From Rhizodiscina lignyota (taxonomy: Eukaryota; Ascomycota; Dothideomycetes; Aulographales; Rhizodiscinaceae): 64,000 nucleotides of DNA. Position 1 is the stretch's first letter, and every line of letters begins with the position of its first letter. The notes under the pieces are model-generated. The model was not told where the DNA came from and did no database searches. It saw only the letters and a program-made list of their open reading frames with translations. Location: contig ML978124.1 of NCBI GenBank assembly GCA_010015805.1, positions 310,001 through 374,000 on the forward strand, in the 5' to 3' direction. The position numbers and the translations under genes are program-made. Shown here one piece after another: positions 35,540 to 46,385 of this stretch.

Positions 35540-36432
35540 TTTCTCTCTCGGTATTAGCTATGACGAATCACGGCAGGCGTTGGGCGCTTTCCATTGTTCG
35601 ATTATCTGTCCTATCATTCCTTTCTTGATGTACACACCTTTTGGGCAGTTGGAGGCCAGCTAGACGAAGATGGAACCTACCTAGTGGGAGGACACAGCGC
35701 ATGGATATTTTGGGTATTGGCATTTGGGCTCTGCGAATGCGACGAAAAAGGAACGGGTATTTTTGGTTGATATGCGGATTATGTACTCCGCATGGCATGA
35801 GACATGACGATTAGATAGATAAAAGATGACCTTTAATACGCATGGAACTGCTACTTGTTCTCCTTCATCTTGAACCTTCCTCGATAGTGATGAAATAGTC
35901 GGCTGCCGAGCAAGCTGTAACGTCTAAAGACAAGCAGTTTTCGCTCTTCAAGAAAATCGAGACTGTCCCAGGAGGCTTAGTTCTACGCCTTTTGGAGTGT
36001 GTATACCTGTATCACACTGTTGGGAAACTTACCTGTTATCAAGGCTTAAGGGTGATAAAATACTTGGCCGTCGGACAAGCTGTAACGACCGAGGGCGGCC
36101 TTCTCTTGCTCCTCACGTGGAGCGAGATTATTTGTGAAGGTTTAGTTATAAGTTGTTTGGGGCGTACTTTATCATAGCACAACATTGAAAACTCTGCGCT
36201 CTGCGTTGCTAAGAGAGGCTCTCGAAGTCCCTAATTGCGCTGACTATCGCTCTAGCACAAATGCCCTGAAGCGACCGATCCACTGGGGACAAAATGTAGA
36301 AGCTATGCCGGCAAAGATCCATATATAAGAAGAAATTGAACGCACGGCTATCTGGGTACATGCTTATTGCTCTTTTCCGTAAGTTCCTTTGCTGACAGCT
36401 CCTCTCGAACCACCAACCATAGCCAGTTGCAG
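35540..36432. other. Intergenic region with a diverged direct repeat
   Basis: Between the Ysc84 gene and the small secreted protein gene (convergent). GTGATGAAATAG...GAGCAAGCTGTAACG (from 35887) and GTGATAAAATAC...GGACAAGCTGTAACG (from 36051) form a diverged direct repeat with a spacing of about 164 bases. No protein-like frame is seen. Confidence 0.45.
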
Positions 36433-36696
36433 TTAATTCGGTTCGCAGAAATATTTCCACTCTGAGCCCGGACAGGAAATAGGAGACTCATTGCAAGGGC
36501 TAGAGTACAAGATGGTCAGTCACTCTTTTTAAGGCGGTGGAGCTGTTACCCCGACTCACGTGCAATCGTATCCGGGGATAGGCGATTCGCTATAGACAAA
36601 TGCAATCCCGGAACGAGGCTGAAGAGGCGTGGCCTGAACGGTAACAGCGGCGCTGGCGAGAAGCATGAATAGAGCGTTGGCGAGTGGTGAATACAT
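36433..36696 (-). CDS. Small secreted cysteine-containing protein (67 residues)
   Basis: Two exons (36696-36560 and 36499-36433) joined over a 60-nt canonical intron (GTGAGT...CTCTAG) encode 67 residues. The first ~22 residues, MYSPLANALFMLLASAAVTV then QA, form a convincing signal peptide with an Ala-x-Ala-like end. The mature peptide (about 45 residues) carries four Cys: GYDC, TPC, SC and FC near the C-terminal EPN. Size, signal peptide and even Cys count are those of small secreted fungal proteins, some of which act as effectors or antimicrobial peptides. I recognise no family. The frame also opens 25 codons upstream, but M at 36696 places the hydrophobic core correctly. Confidence 0.62.
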
Positions 36697-37626
36697 CGTT
36701 TGGGAGACTTTGATGACGGCGTAAAGAAGAGAGCAGATTGCGGATAGAGAATCGAACGTGTAAAAGGGCATTCAGTAAGTCCATATACTTAAATATTAGC
36801 TTATGGTGATCAATCCCCCTGTAGCTACTCCAGGAGAGGAATTCCGCGATGCCGCGATACCAATCAGAACAGAGTCATACACGGTCTCGTCTTAGACGCG
36901 TCCGCGTCTTACATGACGGGGAGTGAAAATGTTCTCAAATTCGACAAATACGGGCGATGGGCAGTCAGCCAGCAAAAGCCTTAAATGCCTAGAATGGAAT
37001 TTACCCATTCAGAAAAACATGATGATATTCAGGGACGTCGGACAAAGTTGTAAGAAAGCTTTTGGATCTTACATAGGCGCGGAGTACGTTGGCGGGTTCC
37101 ACCGCAGGGTTAGGGTTTGTGAGATCTGTGATCGACTCCTTAGACTTTGCCCTTCATCCTCCCCTTTGCTCACACTTAGGGCCATTTCATTCGTCTCCAA
37201 AGCTTTTGACTCTCTCCCAGCATTGTCACGCTGTCGCCTGTCTCGCAGCTGCAGGAGCGTAATTCATGGACACTCGAGTACACCAATCGGCTGGTTGTAG
37301 ATCCTTCGGAGTGGAAGGTTCTCTGGCGCAGAGTGTGTCTCGAACGCTGCGCCCCATCGTCAGTTTTACAGATTAGACATCAGTTGGACGCCGCCGCAAT
37401 ACGTACAATCCTCTCCATGTTCAGAATCCTTTGCGACAGCCACCGCACTGCGGCTCCCTTCTACTTCCGTACACCTTTTCATCGCTGTGTCTTTCACTAC
37501 TGAAGTACAGCCTTGAGCTGTGCCACATTAAAAGTGCTATGCAAACCTTATCTGTCCATTTCATGATCTGCTTCATATATCGTGGTTAGCTATCATTGTT
37601 TGTTTCTCTTTCGGCGTTGAACGATA
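36697..37626. other. Divergent intergenic region, about 930 bp
   Basis: Between the secreted-protein gene (-) and the carboxypeptidase (+), so it carries both promoters. A + strand frame at 36923-37300 is Cys/Arg/Ser-rich and not protein-like. No other feature recognised. Confidence 0.45.
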
Positions 37627-40184
37627 ATGTCACGTCTACAACCACTACCTCTATGCCTCATACTGTGGACATATGCTGTTGGAACAGCCTCAGCCCAGTC
37701 GTTCTTCCCGCCCCCACCAGAGCACGTTACGACAGTCCAATCGAAACTTGAACCAGGAATAACAATAAGCTATAAAGAAGTATGTACAGATATGAAAGAT
37801 TCGTAACAGGAGTAGCCTGCGAACGGGCACGAAATTGCGTGGGGACGAAGCTTCGCTTTTTTGGGGAGAGAAATAGATGCATTCGTACTTTTGAGAACAG
37901 TCGCTGACATTCACATGTACAGCCCGGAATATGCGAGACTACACCAGGCGTGCGATCCTTTGCTGGATATGTTCATATGCCCGGAAGCGTCCTGGCGGAT
38001 ACCAGCATTGATGCAAATTATACTCTCAACACATTTTTCTGGTTCTTCGAATCGAGAAAGGATCCACAGAATGCACCATTGAGCATATGGATGAACGGAG
38101 GCCCTGGAAGCTCGTCAATGCTCGGCGCTCTACAAGAGAATGGACCTTGCAAAGTGAGGGCGGACTCCAACTCCACGGTGCTGAACGAGTGGTCTTTCAA
38201 TAATGCGGTCAACATGATCTATATAGGTAAGCGGCCTTGCTCTTTGAAGAACCCCTCCACATGAAATAGCATATCTCCGACATGCGTTGGTAATGGACTG
38301 GTTCTGTTCGACCCGCCTCATCTCTTCAGAGTCGACGTCTGCAGACGACGACGAGGACACCAAGGCACCATCCTAGAGCGTTGCAAGGGAAACACTGACG
38401 CTGCCGCAGGACCTGAGGCAGCGAATGGTCACTCCTCTACCTTCCGCCACTATTGCCATATTTCTATCATTGTCACAGCTGCTAATTATGCGATTACTTA
38501 ACAGATCAGCCTCTCCAGACAGGCTTCAGCTACGACATCCTAATGAACGGTACGATCGATCCCAACGGCGGCGTAAGCACGTTCGATTCGAGCAACAAGC
38601 CTTCAAGCTCCATAGACTGGTTAAATAGAGAAGGCACCTTCTCCTCGCAGAGCGCAAGTAACACTGCGAACAATACGGAGAACGCAGCTCGCACTCTCTG
38701 GCATTTTGCCCAAGTCTGGTTCCAGGAGTTTCCCGACTACAAACCGAACGACAACCGCGTGAGCATATGGACCGAGTCGTATGGTGGAAAGTATGGTCCA
38801 GCGTTCTCGTCCTTTTTTGAAGAGCAGAACGAACGTATCGCCAATGGCACGTTCAAGGTCAAAGGGGAGCTCTATCAAATTCATCTCGACACGCTGGGAA
38901 TCATCAATGGCTGCATCGACAGTCTGACGTCAGAGACGGGGTACCCAATTATGGCCTTCAATAATACATATGGCATACAAGCGATTAATCAGTCTACCTC
39001 CGAAGCAGCAATCTCAGCCTTCAACAAAGTTGGAGGGTGCAAAGACCAAATCAACAATTGCCGCCAGAAAGCCGCACAGCTGGATCCCAACTTCACAGGC
39101 GCAAACAATCAGGTCAACTCCGCGTGCCTCGATGCCTATACTACCTGCCAAGAAGACATAGAGAATCCATATCTTGACCTGTCCGACAGGTCATTCTACG
39201 ACATCACGGCCCCATCAGCAGATCCGTTCCCGCCAGAATACTACAACGGATTCCTCAACCAAGCATGGGTGCAGAAGGCCCTCGGAGTACCACTGAACTA
39301 CACGGAAAGCGTGGGCAGCGTTAACGAGGCCTTTTTCAACAGTGGTGATTACCCGCGAGGCGAGTTTCTACAGGATCTCGGTTTTGTGCTCGACAGCGGA
39401 ATCAAAGTTGCTATGGTGTATGGCGACCGCGACTATGCGTGCAATTGGATCGGCGGAGAAGCGTCAAGCTTCGCCGTACAGTATTCGAACGCGAAGCAAT
39501 TCGCAAGTGCAGGGTACACGGAAGTGAAAGTGAACAGCAGCTATGTGGGTGGAATGACGCGACAGTAAGAGAGTCCCACATCTGCGCGGGTGAGTGAGTG
39601 CTTACAGATACAAATCTAGGTACGGCAATTTCAGCTTCACGCGTGTTTTCGAATCCGGCCACGAAGTTCCCGCATACCAACCCGAAACGGCGTGGAACAT
39701 ATTCAACCGCGCGATGACAAACGTCGACATCGCCACAGGGACTGTCTCGACGGTTGGCAAATCCCCAATATACAGCACCAAGGGTAATTCATCAGCATTC
39801 AACATCAAGAACGACGTCCCGCCAATGCCGAAGCCGACATGCTACGTGCTTGCTATAGCATCTACATGCACAGAGGATCAGCAGTCTGCTGTCATGAACG
39901 GCGCACTGGTGCAGAACTTCATCTTAATGGAGGATGACACGAAGGGTCTGTTTAACGGCTTGGGTGCTGCTGATCCGGTAACTGGGGCGGCGCCGAATAC
40001 TAATGGACTCGGCGGGCAGTATGTGGGCAATGTCACCCTGTCAGCGGCCACGACAACGTCGAGTGGTAGTACTAGTAGCGGCAGTAGCGCACCGAAGAAG
40101 GGCGATGGCGGGAAGCTCGAAGTTGCAGGAGCATGGGCCGTGACGTTGTCCTTACTTGCTGGTATAGTTCTTTTACTGGAATGA
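37627..40184 (+). CDS. Secreted serine carboxypeptidase (S10), probably GPI-anchored
   Basis: Exons 37627-37779, 37923-38226, 38505-39564 and 39620-40184 give 693 residues. The signal peptide is at residues ~1-24 ([15 protein letters not shown]). S10 landmarks: [52 protein letters not shown] across intron 2, the nucleophile in [11 protein letters not shown] (Ser244; the usual Gly before Glu is Thr), the Asp in [11 protein letters not shown] (Asp462) and the His in [12 protein letters not shown] (His520). Many NxS/T sequons fit an extracellular glycoprotein. The C-terminus has a Ser/Thr/Gly-rich stretch, a Gly/Lys patch and a hydrophobic end ([16 protein letters not shown]), as in GPI-anchored proteins. 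Intron 2 is unusually long here (278 nt). It likely trims C-terminal residues from peptides at the cell surface. Confidence 0.92.
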
Positions 40185-40704
40185 TTATGAAATAGCATAA
40201 TGGACGAGACTTCGAAGCTCGGATGGATATCTTACGCAGGGAAAATGCGTTGCGATGGCGTCCGGAATGTATACAATACTGTGCATAGACTTAGCATTAT
40301 ACCACGAACATGCTTGGAATGTGTTGACAAAGACAGAATATATTTCAGAGGTCGAGAAGATTGTTGAAATTGCTGGTTTTGAACGCAGTGCGTCCCAGCC
40401 GCCGAAACGAAGGGCTATGCTCGTATGGCCCCAGCGTGCTCATCATACGAAGCACTCGGATACACGCAAATGGTTGCAAAGTGAAAACAATGGTGACTCA
40501 CCGAATCGATGTAGGTTTGGAGGGTTCAGATCCAATGACAGAACCAACAGAGATAGGGGTGCACGGCCAAGAGATGTGGTAAAATCATAGTCGCATTCTG
40601 AAGCGACATTCGTCTATAGTCTATATTTGCCCACGTCTATAAGCGCCGACGCTTGAAATCAGTATGCCACACAACTCGTCGTCTATCACACGCAACACAG
40701 CTTC
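40185..40704. other. Convergent intergenic region
   Basis: Contains the 3' ends of the carboxypeptidase (+) and methyltransferase (-) genes. No gene or repeat seen. Confidence 0.4.
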
Positions 40705-41951
40705 TCAAACCTTCGTCCTCCAACCCCAAACACCCCACCAACATCTGACCTCACGCCCCTCGTCGTCGCCCTCTCCGCCCCAGTCATCGAGACCAGTCTC
40801 CTCGCCTTCTTCCAGTAGCGCCAAGCCAATCTGCCGCATACGCCTTCGCAGTTCGTCGACGTCGCCGGAGTATGCACTCCGGAGCGGCAGCTCGATGACA
40901 ACTCTGGAATCGGCGGACTTGGATAGCCATGTCTCGATGGTGGAGACGAGGAGCGCGGGATGAGTTGGGGAGTAGATGCAATCTGCAGCGAGGATGACTG
41001 GGAAGGAAGGAGGTGGAGTCGATGGAGTTGCAGGAGAGGAGTCGGGCGGCGTCGGAAGTGCGTTTGTTGGGTTGATAGGGTTGATAGGGAGGTGATTGAG
41101 AATGTTTGGAGCGGAGGCGGTCAGACTGCGCAGCGGTGAGGAAGGGAGCAAAACAGCTGGATTTAACCAGTCTAGCACAGCGGTCCTGGCAAGCCCGCCG
41201 TTTCGTTGTATGACAGTGCGGTTTGTTTCAACATTGCGTGCGAGATTGGATTCGATTTCAGGCAGGTCCGTGAGAACCACGCCTGCGCCGAGGACCGCTG
41301 CAGCAGCCATGCCGACTAGGCCTGTTCCTGAGCCAAGCTCTAAGACCTGGTAAAGGCCTTGTGAAGTCTTCGAAAGCTCTTTCTGCAATGAGGGCAATTC
41401 GAGTTCGTGTAAGCGCTTCGAGAGCAGATAGCTAGCGCACCAGGTCTTTAAGCCGAGATTATCTGCAGTCAGACTCGGCTCGTGCAACAAAATCTCAATG
41501 TCACCATCGCCTGATAACTCAAAGTCCTCTTCCCGTTTAGCAATTCTAAACGTCCGCTCCATCGCTGGCATGGCCGATCTTCCTGAACGCTCGGCCAACC
41601 TGACGCTCGCAGTCTCCCATATTGTTTCTTTCTCCGCATCGTCCGACAGCCACGCTAATGGACTCGAAATTATTCGGGTAAGGTAGGATGTGATGCCTTC
41701 CGGGTTAACGGCAGGTGCTTCATTGCGGTGTCGACTTGTCGGACTCCAAGATCGCGGTTCGATAGTCAGAAGGGAAAGCGCAGACAGGAGCTCGGTAGCA
41801 GAAGGCTTTGTATATAGTTGAGGAAGGTCGAACACTGTTTCTTCTTAGCATTCGTTGTTCAATGTGGGCTTGTGGTGGGAAGTCTTGTACCGTGAAGTGG
41901 GTCCGAAATTTGGTGCTGGTCGACCACGTCAACCATAAGTGCGTGTGGCAT
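40705..41951 (-). CDS. Class I methyltransferase of the protein-lysine group (EFM2/RRG1-like)
   Basis: Exon 1 (41951-41891) and exon 2 (41834-40705), with a 56-nt intron, give 396 residues; splicing yields DPLHVFDLPQLYTKP, a conserved start in this fungal group. The Methyltransf_16 fold is shown by the SAM-binding loop VLELGSGTGLVGMAAA, the acidic loop VLTDLPEIESNLARNVE and AADCIYSPTHPALL. The region before it (HEPSLTADNLGLKTWCASYLLSKRL) is the usual substrate-side segment of protein-lysine methyltransferases related to METTL21 and yeast Efm2. A Pro-rich insert (about residues 283-298, PTPPDSSPATPS) is specific. The likely target is a translation factor, by analogy only. The next in-frame ATG (41936) is a possible alternative start. 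Confidence 0.82.
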
Positions 41952-42372
41952 TGTTCTTTGGTGGCAGCAAGGCCTTCCAAAGCCTCAGAGCCCTTCCGAG
42001 CCCGTATAAGGCCGTAGATTGCGAAGCGGTGTTTTTGATGGTGAGATTCTACAGTCGGTCAAAGAAAAGTTCGAGACCAAGTCGCCGATATTCACCCGAG
42101 CCGAAAGAGGTCCGCGCCGTGATGTCAGTGAAATGAGAAGGCTTGAATGTCCGAAGAGCTGTCAGGCAATGTCTCCTAACAATCGCTGGCGCTACAAAAA
42201 AAAATTGATCCAGAGCGGTAGAAGTATACCGGCGACTAGAAAATTTAAATATCGTCGCGGAATGATGCCGATGTGGGCCGGAGATTGGTTGAAGACCCTG
42301 CTGATCTTTGAAAGACCTTTAAGCCTTGAAATCCGTTTGGATTGTGACCGCGAAAGGAAGTTCTCGGATCAC
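41952..42372. other. Short intergenic region
   Basis: Between the methyltransferase start and the VPS28 stop, both on the minus strand; it should contain the methyltransferase promoter. Nothing else seen. Confidence 0.4.
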
Positions 42373-43202
42373 TCAGAGCGTTGCCTTGAATCCGTAGTAT
42401 GCCTGTTGCATGTCGAACTGGAACTCCCTGGCCTGTTCTTCGCTCAGCTTTTCGGCCGCGCGCATCTGATTCAGTGTTATGAGCCATTGCACAATCTTGC
42501 CCTTGCTCTCGAATTCTTGATCGGTGACCTTATTGACGGCCTGGATTATCTCGACAAGTAGGGGGTGTAACATGTCCTTCTCGACCATGCCAATCTTAAT
42601 CGCATCGAGCAGTGTGATGAAATTCTCTGTTGCAGCAACAACAAGGGTAGCGGCGGCTGCAGAGTCACCTGCAGCTTGTGGTTTGTGTGAAGGAGCTTCC
42701 ATTGTCGCAGGAATACCAACTCGAATGCGCTCAGTGGCTCGAGGACATTCCATCTGCGCATGATGTTAGTTGAAATGGTTCATATGAGAACGATACTCTA
42801 CATTCAAAATAGGCAAACTTACATCCCATTCTCGTTTGAATGTCTCCAAGTCTACAAAGGCCTTCGATACTGTCTCATCTTGGAGATTGGATTTGTACTG
42901 CTTTAGCAGCCTACCGCAAGTCTCCGCATACTCGCTCTCCGTGATCGAGTCCTTCAGGTATGCCTTCTCCAATGCATCAAGAGTGATTATAATACTGTAG
43001 ACTTCGGCAAGAGACTCGTAGAGGTCGCGTTCGGCGTTATTAGCGGCGAGTTTAACTTCCTTGCGCTGAGGTATCAGAAATGTCCGATGCTGCTACTGAA
43101 GAATGGAGGCGTGCAAACCTCGTCTAAGCTGATACTCGCAGACTGGGTTGGTATATAACTGTAAGGCGTTGGCGCGTACGCCAATTGCCTCTGGCCATAC
43201 AT
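42373..43202 (-). CDS. VPS28: ESCRT-I subunit VPS28
   Basis: Exons 43202-43119, 43065-42823 and 42753-42373 give 235 residues. The N-terminus MYGQRQLAYAPTPYSYIPT is typical of filamentous ascomycete Vps28. The core domain follows (EVKLAANNAERDLYESLAEVYSIIITLDALEKAYLKD..., KREWDMECPRATERI, joined across intron 2). The C-terminal four-helix domain (ATENFITLLDAIKIGMVEKDMLHPLL...QAREFQFDMQQAYYGFKATL) binds ESCRT-II. Vps28 assembles with Vps23, Vps37 and Mvb12 on endosomes and sorts ubiquitinated cargo; in fungi it is also needed for ambient-pH signalling through PacC/Rim101. The first intron could end at CAG (43066) or six bases later at AAG; the latter gives LDEEVKLA and 233 residues. It is divergent from NOC2 with 206 bases between start codons. 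Confidence 0.94.
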
Positions 43203-43408
43203 TTGGTCGTTGCTAATGGTGCGTATGTGATGAAGCTTCGTTGTCGTGTGCCTCCAAACTTGTCCATGCCCTTGCTTGGTCCCGTACAGATACCGTAGAT
43301 CTTCCGATCCAGCTCCCACTGATCCGAAGTTTTCCCGCATATCTATCGTGCCCCAAAAAAATTCTGGGCAAGAAGAGAATTCACGAGTCAATTCTCCCAC
43401 AGCACACC
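43203..43408. promoter_or_regulatory. Shared divergent promoter of VPS28 and NOC2
   Basis: Only 206 bases separate the two start codons, so both promoters and 5' leaders must overlap here. I see no clear TATA element; an A-run (CCCCAAAAAA, 43351-43360) lies in the middle. Confidence 0.6.
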
Positions 43409-45860
43409 ATGGCGCAAACGAAAGCGACGAAGAAATTCGAGAAGAATCACCTCAAAGATACCATCAAGCGCCGCAAGGAAGCTGCCAAAATCAAGCAGAA
43501 AAAGCAGGTGAAGGAGAAAAGAAAAGCAAGACGAGCGAAGGAAGATGGACAAGCTGCAGAGGATGATGAGGAGGTGGAAGGAGGCAAGGCTCCCTCTGGC
43601 AAGGCCAATGGAAATACGTTTGCAGATATGAGCGTGGATGAATTTTTTCAGGGCGGATTTGACATCCCAGAGCTGCCTGGGAAAAAGAAGAAGGGCAAAG
43701 TCACTGGGAAGAGGAAACGCGCAGAGGTGGATGAGCAGGAAGATGATGCGGGTTCGTCCTCGGATGAGGCACAGGAGAACGGAGCCATTGAGGAAGATGA
43801 TGATGATGAGTCCGAGGATGACATGGAGGATCACAAACAGCAATTGGAGGCTCTGGCGAAGAACGACCCCGAGTTCTACAAACACCTCCAAGAGAACGAT
43901 CCAGAGCTGTTGGAATTCACCGATGACAATGAATTGGCAGGCTTACAATTAAGTGAGAGCGAAGAGGATGAACCAAAGGCGAAGAAACAGAAGACTGGAA
44001 AGAAGGGCCGAGCAGACGACGAGGATTCGTTCGGTGAAGAATCATCCAACGAGGTCACCAAAGAGATGGTAGAGAAGTGGCATACTGGAATGAAGGAACA
44101 CAATTCGTTGCGAGGGATGAGAGAGATCATCATGGCATTCCGAGCCGCGGTCCGTTCAAATGAGGATGACGGAAAAGAGTACAAGTATTCAGTGTCGAAT
44201 CCTGATGGTATGACAGACGCACTCTTCTTTTTGGTGTCTGGCTAATTTATGCATAGTCTACCATGAGCTCCTCGTAACAGCAATGGCGGACATTCCTACT
44301 GTTGTCGCACACCACCTCCCTACCAAAGAGACAGCGTCAGGCAAAGTCCGCGTCCCGACCAGTTCCAAGAAATATTCGACCCTCACACCCATTCTCAAAA
44401 CGCATGCCAACTCCTTGCAATATCTCCTCTCGACCCTATCTGATGCTGCCACGCTCAAACTCACCCTCTCATCGATCCTCCCGCTCTTGCCATACCTTCT
44501 ATCTTTGAAGAAGCTCATCCGTGAACTGTGTCGCACAATCGCAACCATCTGGTCCTCACCCGCCCACAACGACGCTACTCGCATCGCGGCCTTCCTCGTG
44601 CTGCGTCGTCTGACCGTCTTATCCGACCCTGGAATCCGGGAAAACATTCTCAAAATCTCATACCAATCGCTCATCCAAGGCAGTCGCGCGACCACTACTC
44701 ACACCCTCGCCGGAGTGAACCTAATGAAGAATTCCGCCGTCGAGCTATGGGGCCTCGTGGACTCAAGCCAAGCTTACACCATGGCGTTCAACTTCATCCG
44801 CCAGCTCGCAATCCACCTGCGCACGAGCATCATCAGCAAGGAGAAGGAGAGCTACAAGACCATCTACAACTGGCAGTTTATGCATTCGCTGGACTTTTGG
44901 TCGCGCGCGCTGTCGACACATTGCAATACGCTGCTCGAGGCTGAGACAGGGAAGCAGTCATCGCTCCGACCGCTCATTTATCCTCTTGTGCAAATTACAC
45001 TGGGCGCGATGAGGCTCGTGCCGAGTCCGGCGTACTTTCCACTCAGATTTCAGCTTATCCGCAGTTTGATACGTGTGGCGAAGTCGACAGACACGTATAT
45101 CCCGCTTGCACCGGCCCTTTTGGAGGTCCTCTCAAGTCCTGAGTGCAAGAAGGCGCCAAAGCCAGCGAGCTTGAGGCCTGTGGAGTGGGACACTAGCATC
45201 AGGATTTCGAAGACATATTTGAGGACTCGCGTGTGGCAAGATGGCCTCGGAGAGCAGGCGGTGGAGCTGCTGGGCGAGTGGGCAGGCATGTGGGCGAAGA
45301 GTGTGGCCTTTCCGGAGCTTATGCTGCCCGTTACAGTCATGCTGAAGAGATGGCTTAAAGACGTGTCGGGCAATAAGTACAAGCAGCATGCAGGCTTCAA
45401 AGGGAAAGGAAAGGCAAAGGATACTGGCGGGAATAAGAACAGCAAGATGAACTCGGCAGTTGCGCTGTTAGTGCAAAAGTTTGAGTCGAATGCGCGATGG
45501 ATTGAGGAACGTAGAGCGAAGATCGATTTTGCGCCGAACGATAGAGCAGGCGTCGAGGGCTTCTTGAAAGAGGAGCTGTGGGAAAAGTCGCCTCTTGGTG
45601 CATATCTCGCCGGGCAGAGGAAGGTCAGAGAGGACAGGGCTAAAGTGGTGGAACAAGGGAGACAGGCGGATGAGCGTAAGAGGAAGGAGGAACGGGGTGG
45701 AGAGGCCGTGTCTCGCCGTGCAGCTCCAACCGATGCCTTTGAGGCCGAAGACCAGGAGGAGGATGATGATGAAGGCCCTGACGAGAATGAGGACGACGAT
45801 GCCATGAACGTTTCGGATGAAGATGAAGTAATCGAGGTGTCTGAAGCCGAAGATGATTAA
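43409..45860 (+). CDS. NOC2: Nucleolar complex protein 2 (60S ribosome assembly)
   Basis: Exons 43409-44207 and 44257-45860 (49-nt intron) give 800 residues. The N-terminal third is charged: KKRRK-type nuclear signals, runs of Asp/Glu, and the Noc2 motif MSVDEFFQGGFD. The Noc2 family domain follows (EKWHTGMKEHNSLRGMREIIMAFR..., YKTIYNWQFMHSLDFWSRALS, LRPLIYPLVQITLGAMRLVP, AYFPLRFQLIRSLIRVA, DFAPNDRAGVEGFLKEE). The C-terminus is again acidic (DEEDDDEGPDENEDDD...). Noc2 pairs with Noc1 and Noc3 in the nucleolus and escorts pre-60S particles to the nucleoplasm. The start is the ATG at 43409 (CACCATGG context), although the frame is open upstream. Confidence 0.95.
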
Positions 45861-46385
45861 ACATCGGAGGCTCTTTGGCCCGTTATCAGAAATGCACATA
45901 TTGCGCGCCGGATTCATGAATGCGTGTACAATGCACCCCTGCTCCACGGACACATTTCGCAGGAAAATGCCTCTTGCAGCTTGCTATGTGCCGGTTGGAG
46001 CAATTGAGCAAGCTGGAGAGGCGGATTTGCCAGAAAGGTCGAAATAGGATGCTGATATCAGCGCTAGGAAGACGCTATCTAAGGACCGGCCGCTTTTGTG
46101 GAGTTTCGCGATGTATCCCAGGCCGTGATTTCCTCACAACCTTGCGCTTCGTTTGGACTTCTTTTGTCTATTCAGACTTGGCGATCAGCTCAAGCACAAT
46201 TATTTGGAATCAAAAGCATTTTCAACGAATTAGAGGAGGCTCCAAGTTGACAATTGGCTTTGGTCTATTTTCGTGTCTCATTTTTTAATCCATATTGTCG
46301 TTCTCCCATAGGTACAGTTCCACTGGTGAACTCCACAGCACAGGTCCAATTATTGCCCCACGCTCACTGTATGGAATACATGCAC
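45861..46385. other. Convergent intergenic region
   Basis: Between the 3' ends of NOC2 (+) and the aldehyde dehydrogenase (-). No gene recognised. Confidence 0.4.

Noticed and set aside
36923-37300. A 125-codon + strand frame upstream of the carboxypeptidase
   Set aside because: Cys/Arg/Ser-rich without family resemblance; lies where the promoter of the carboxypeptidase is expected.
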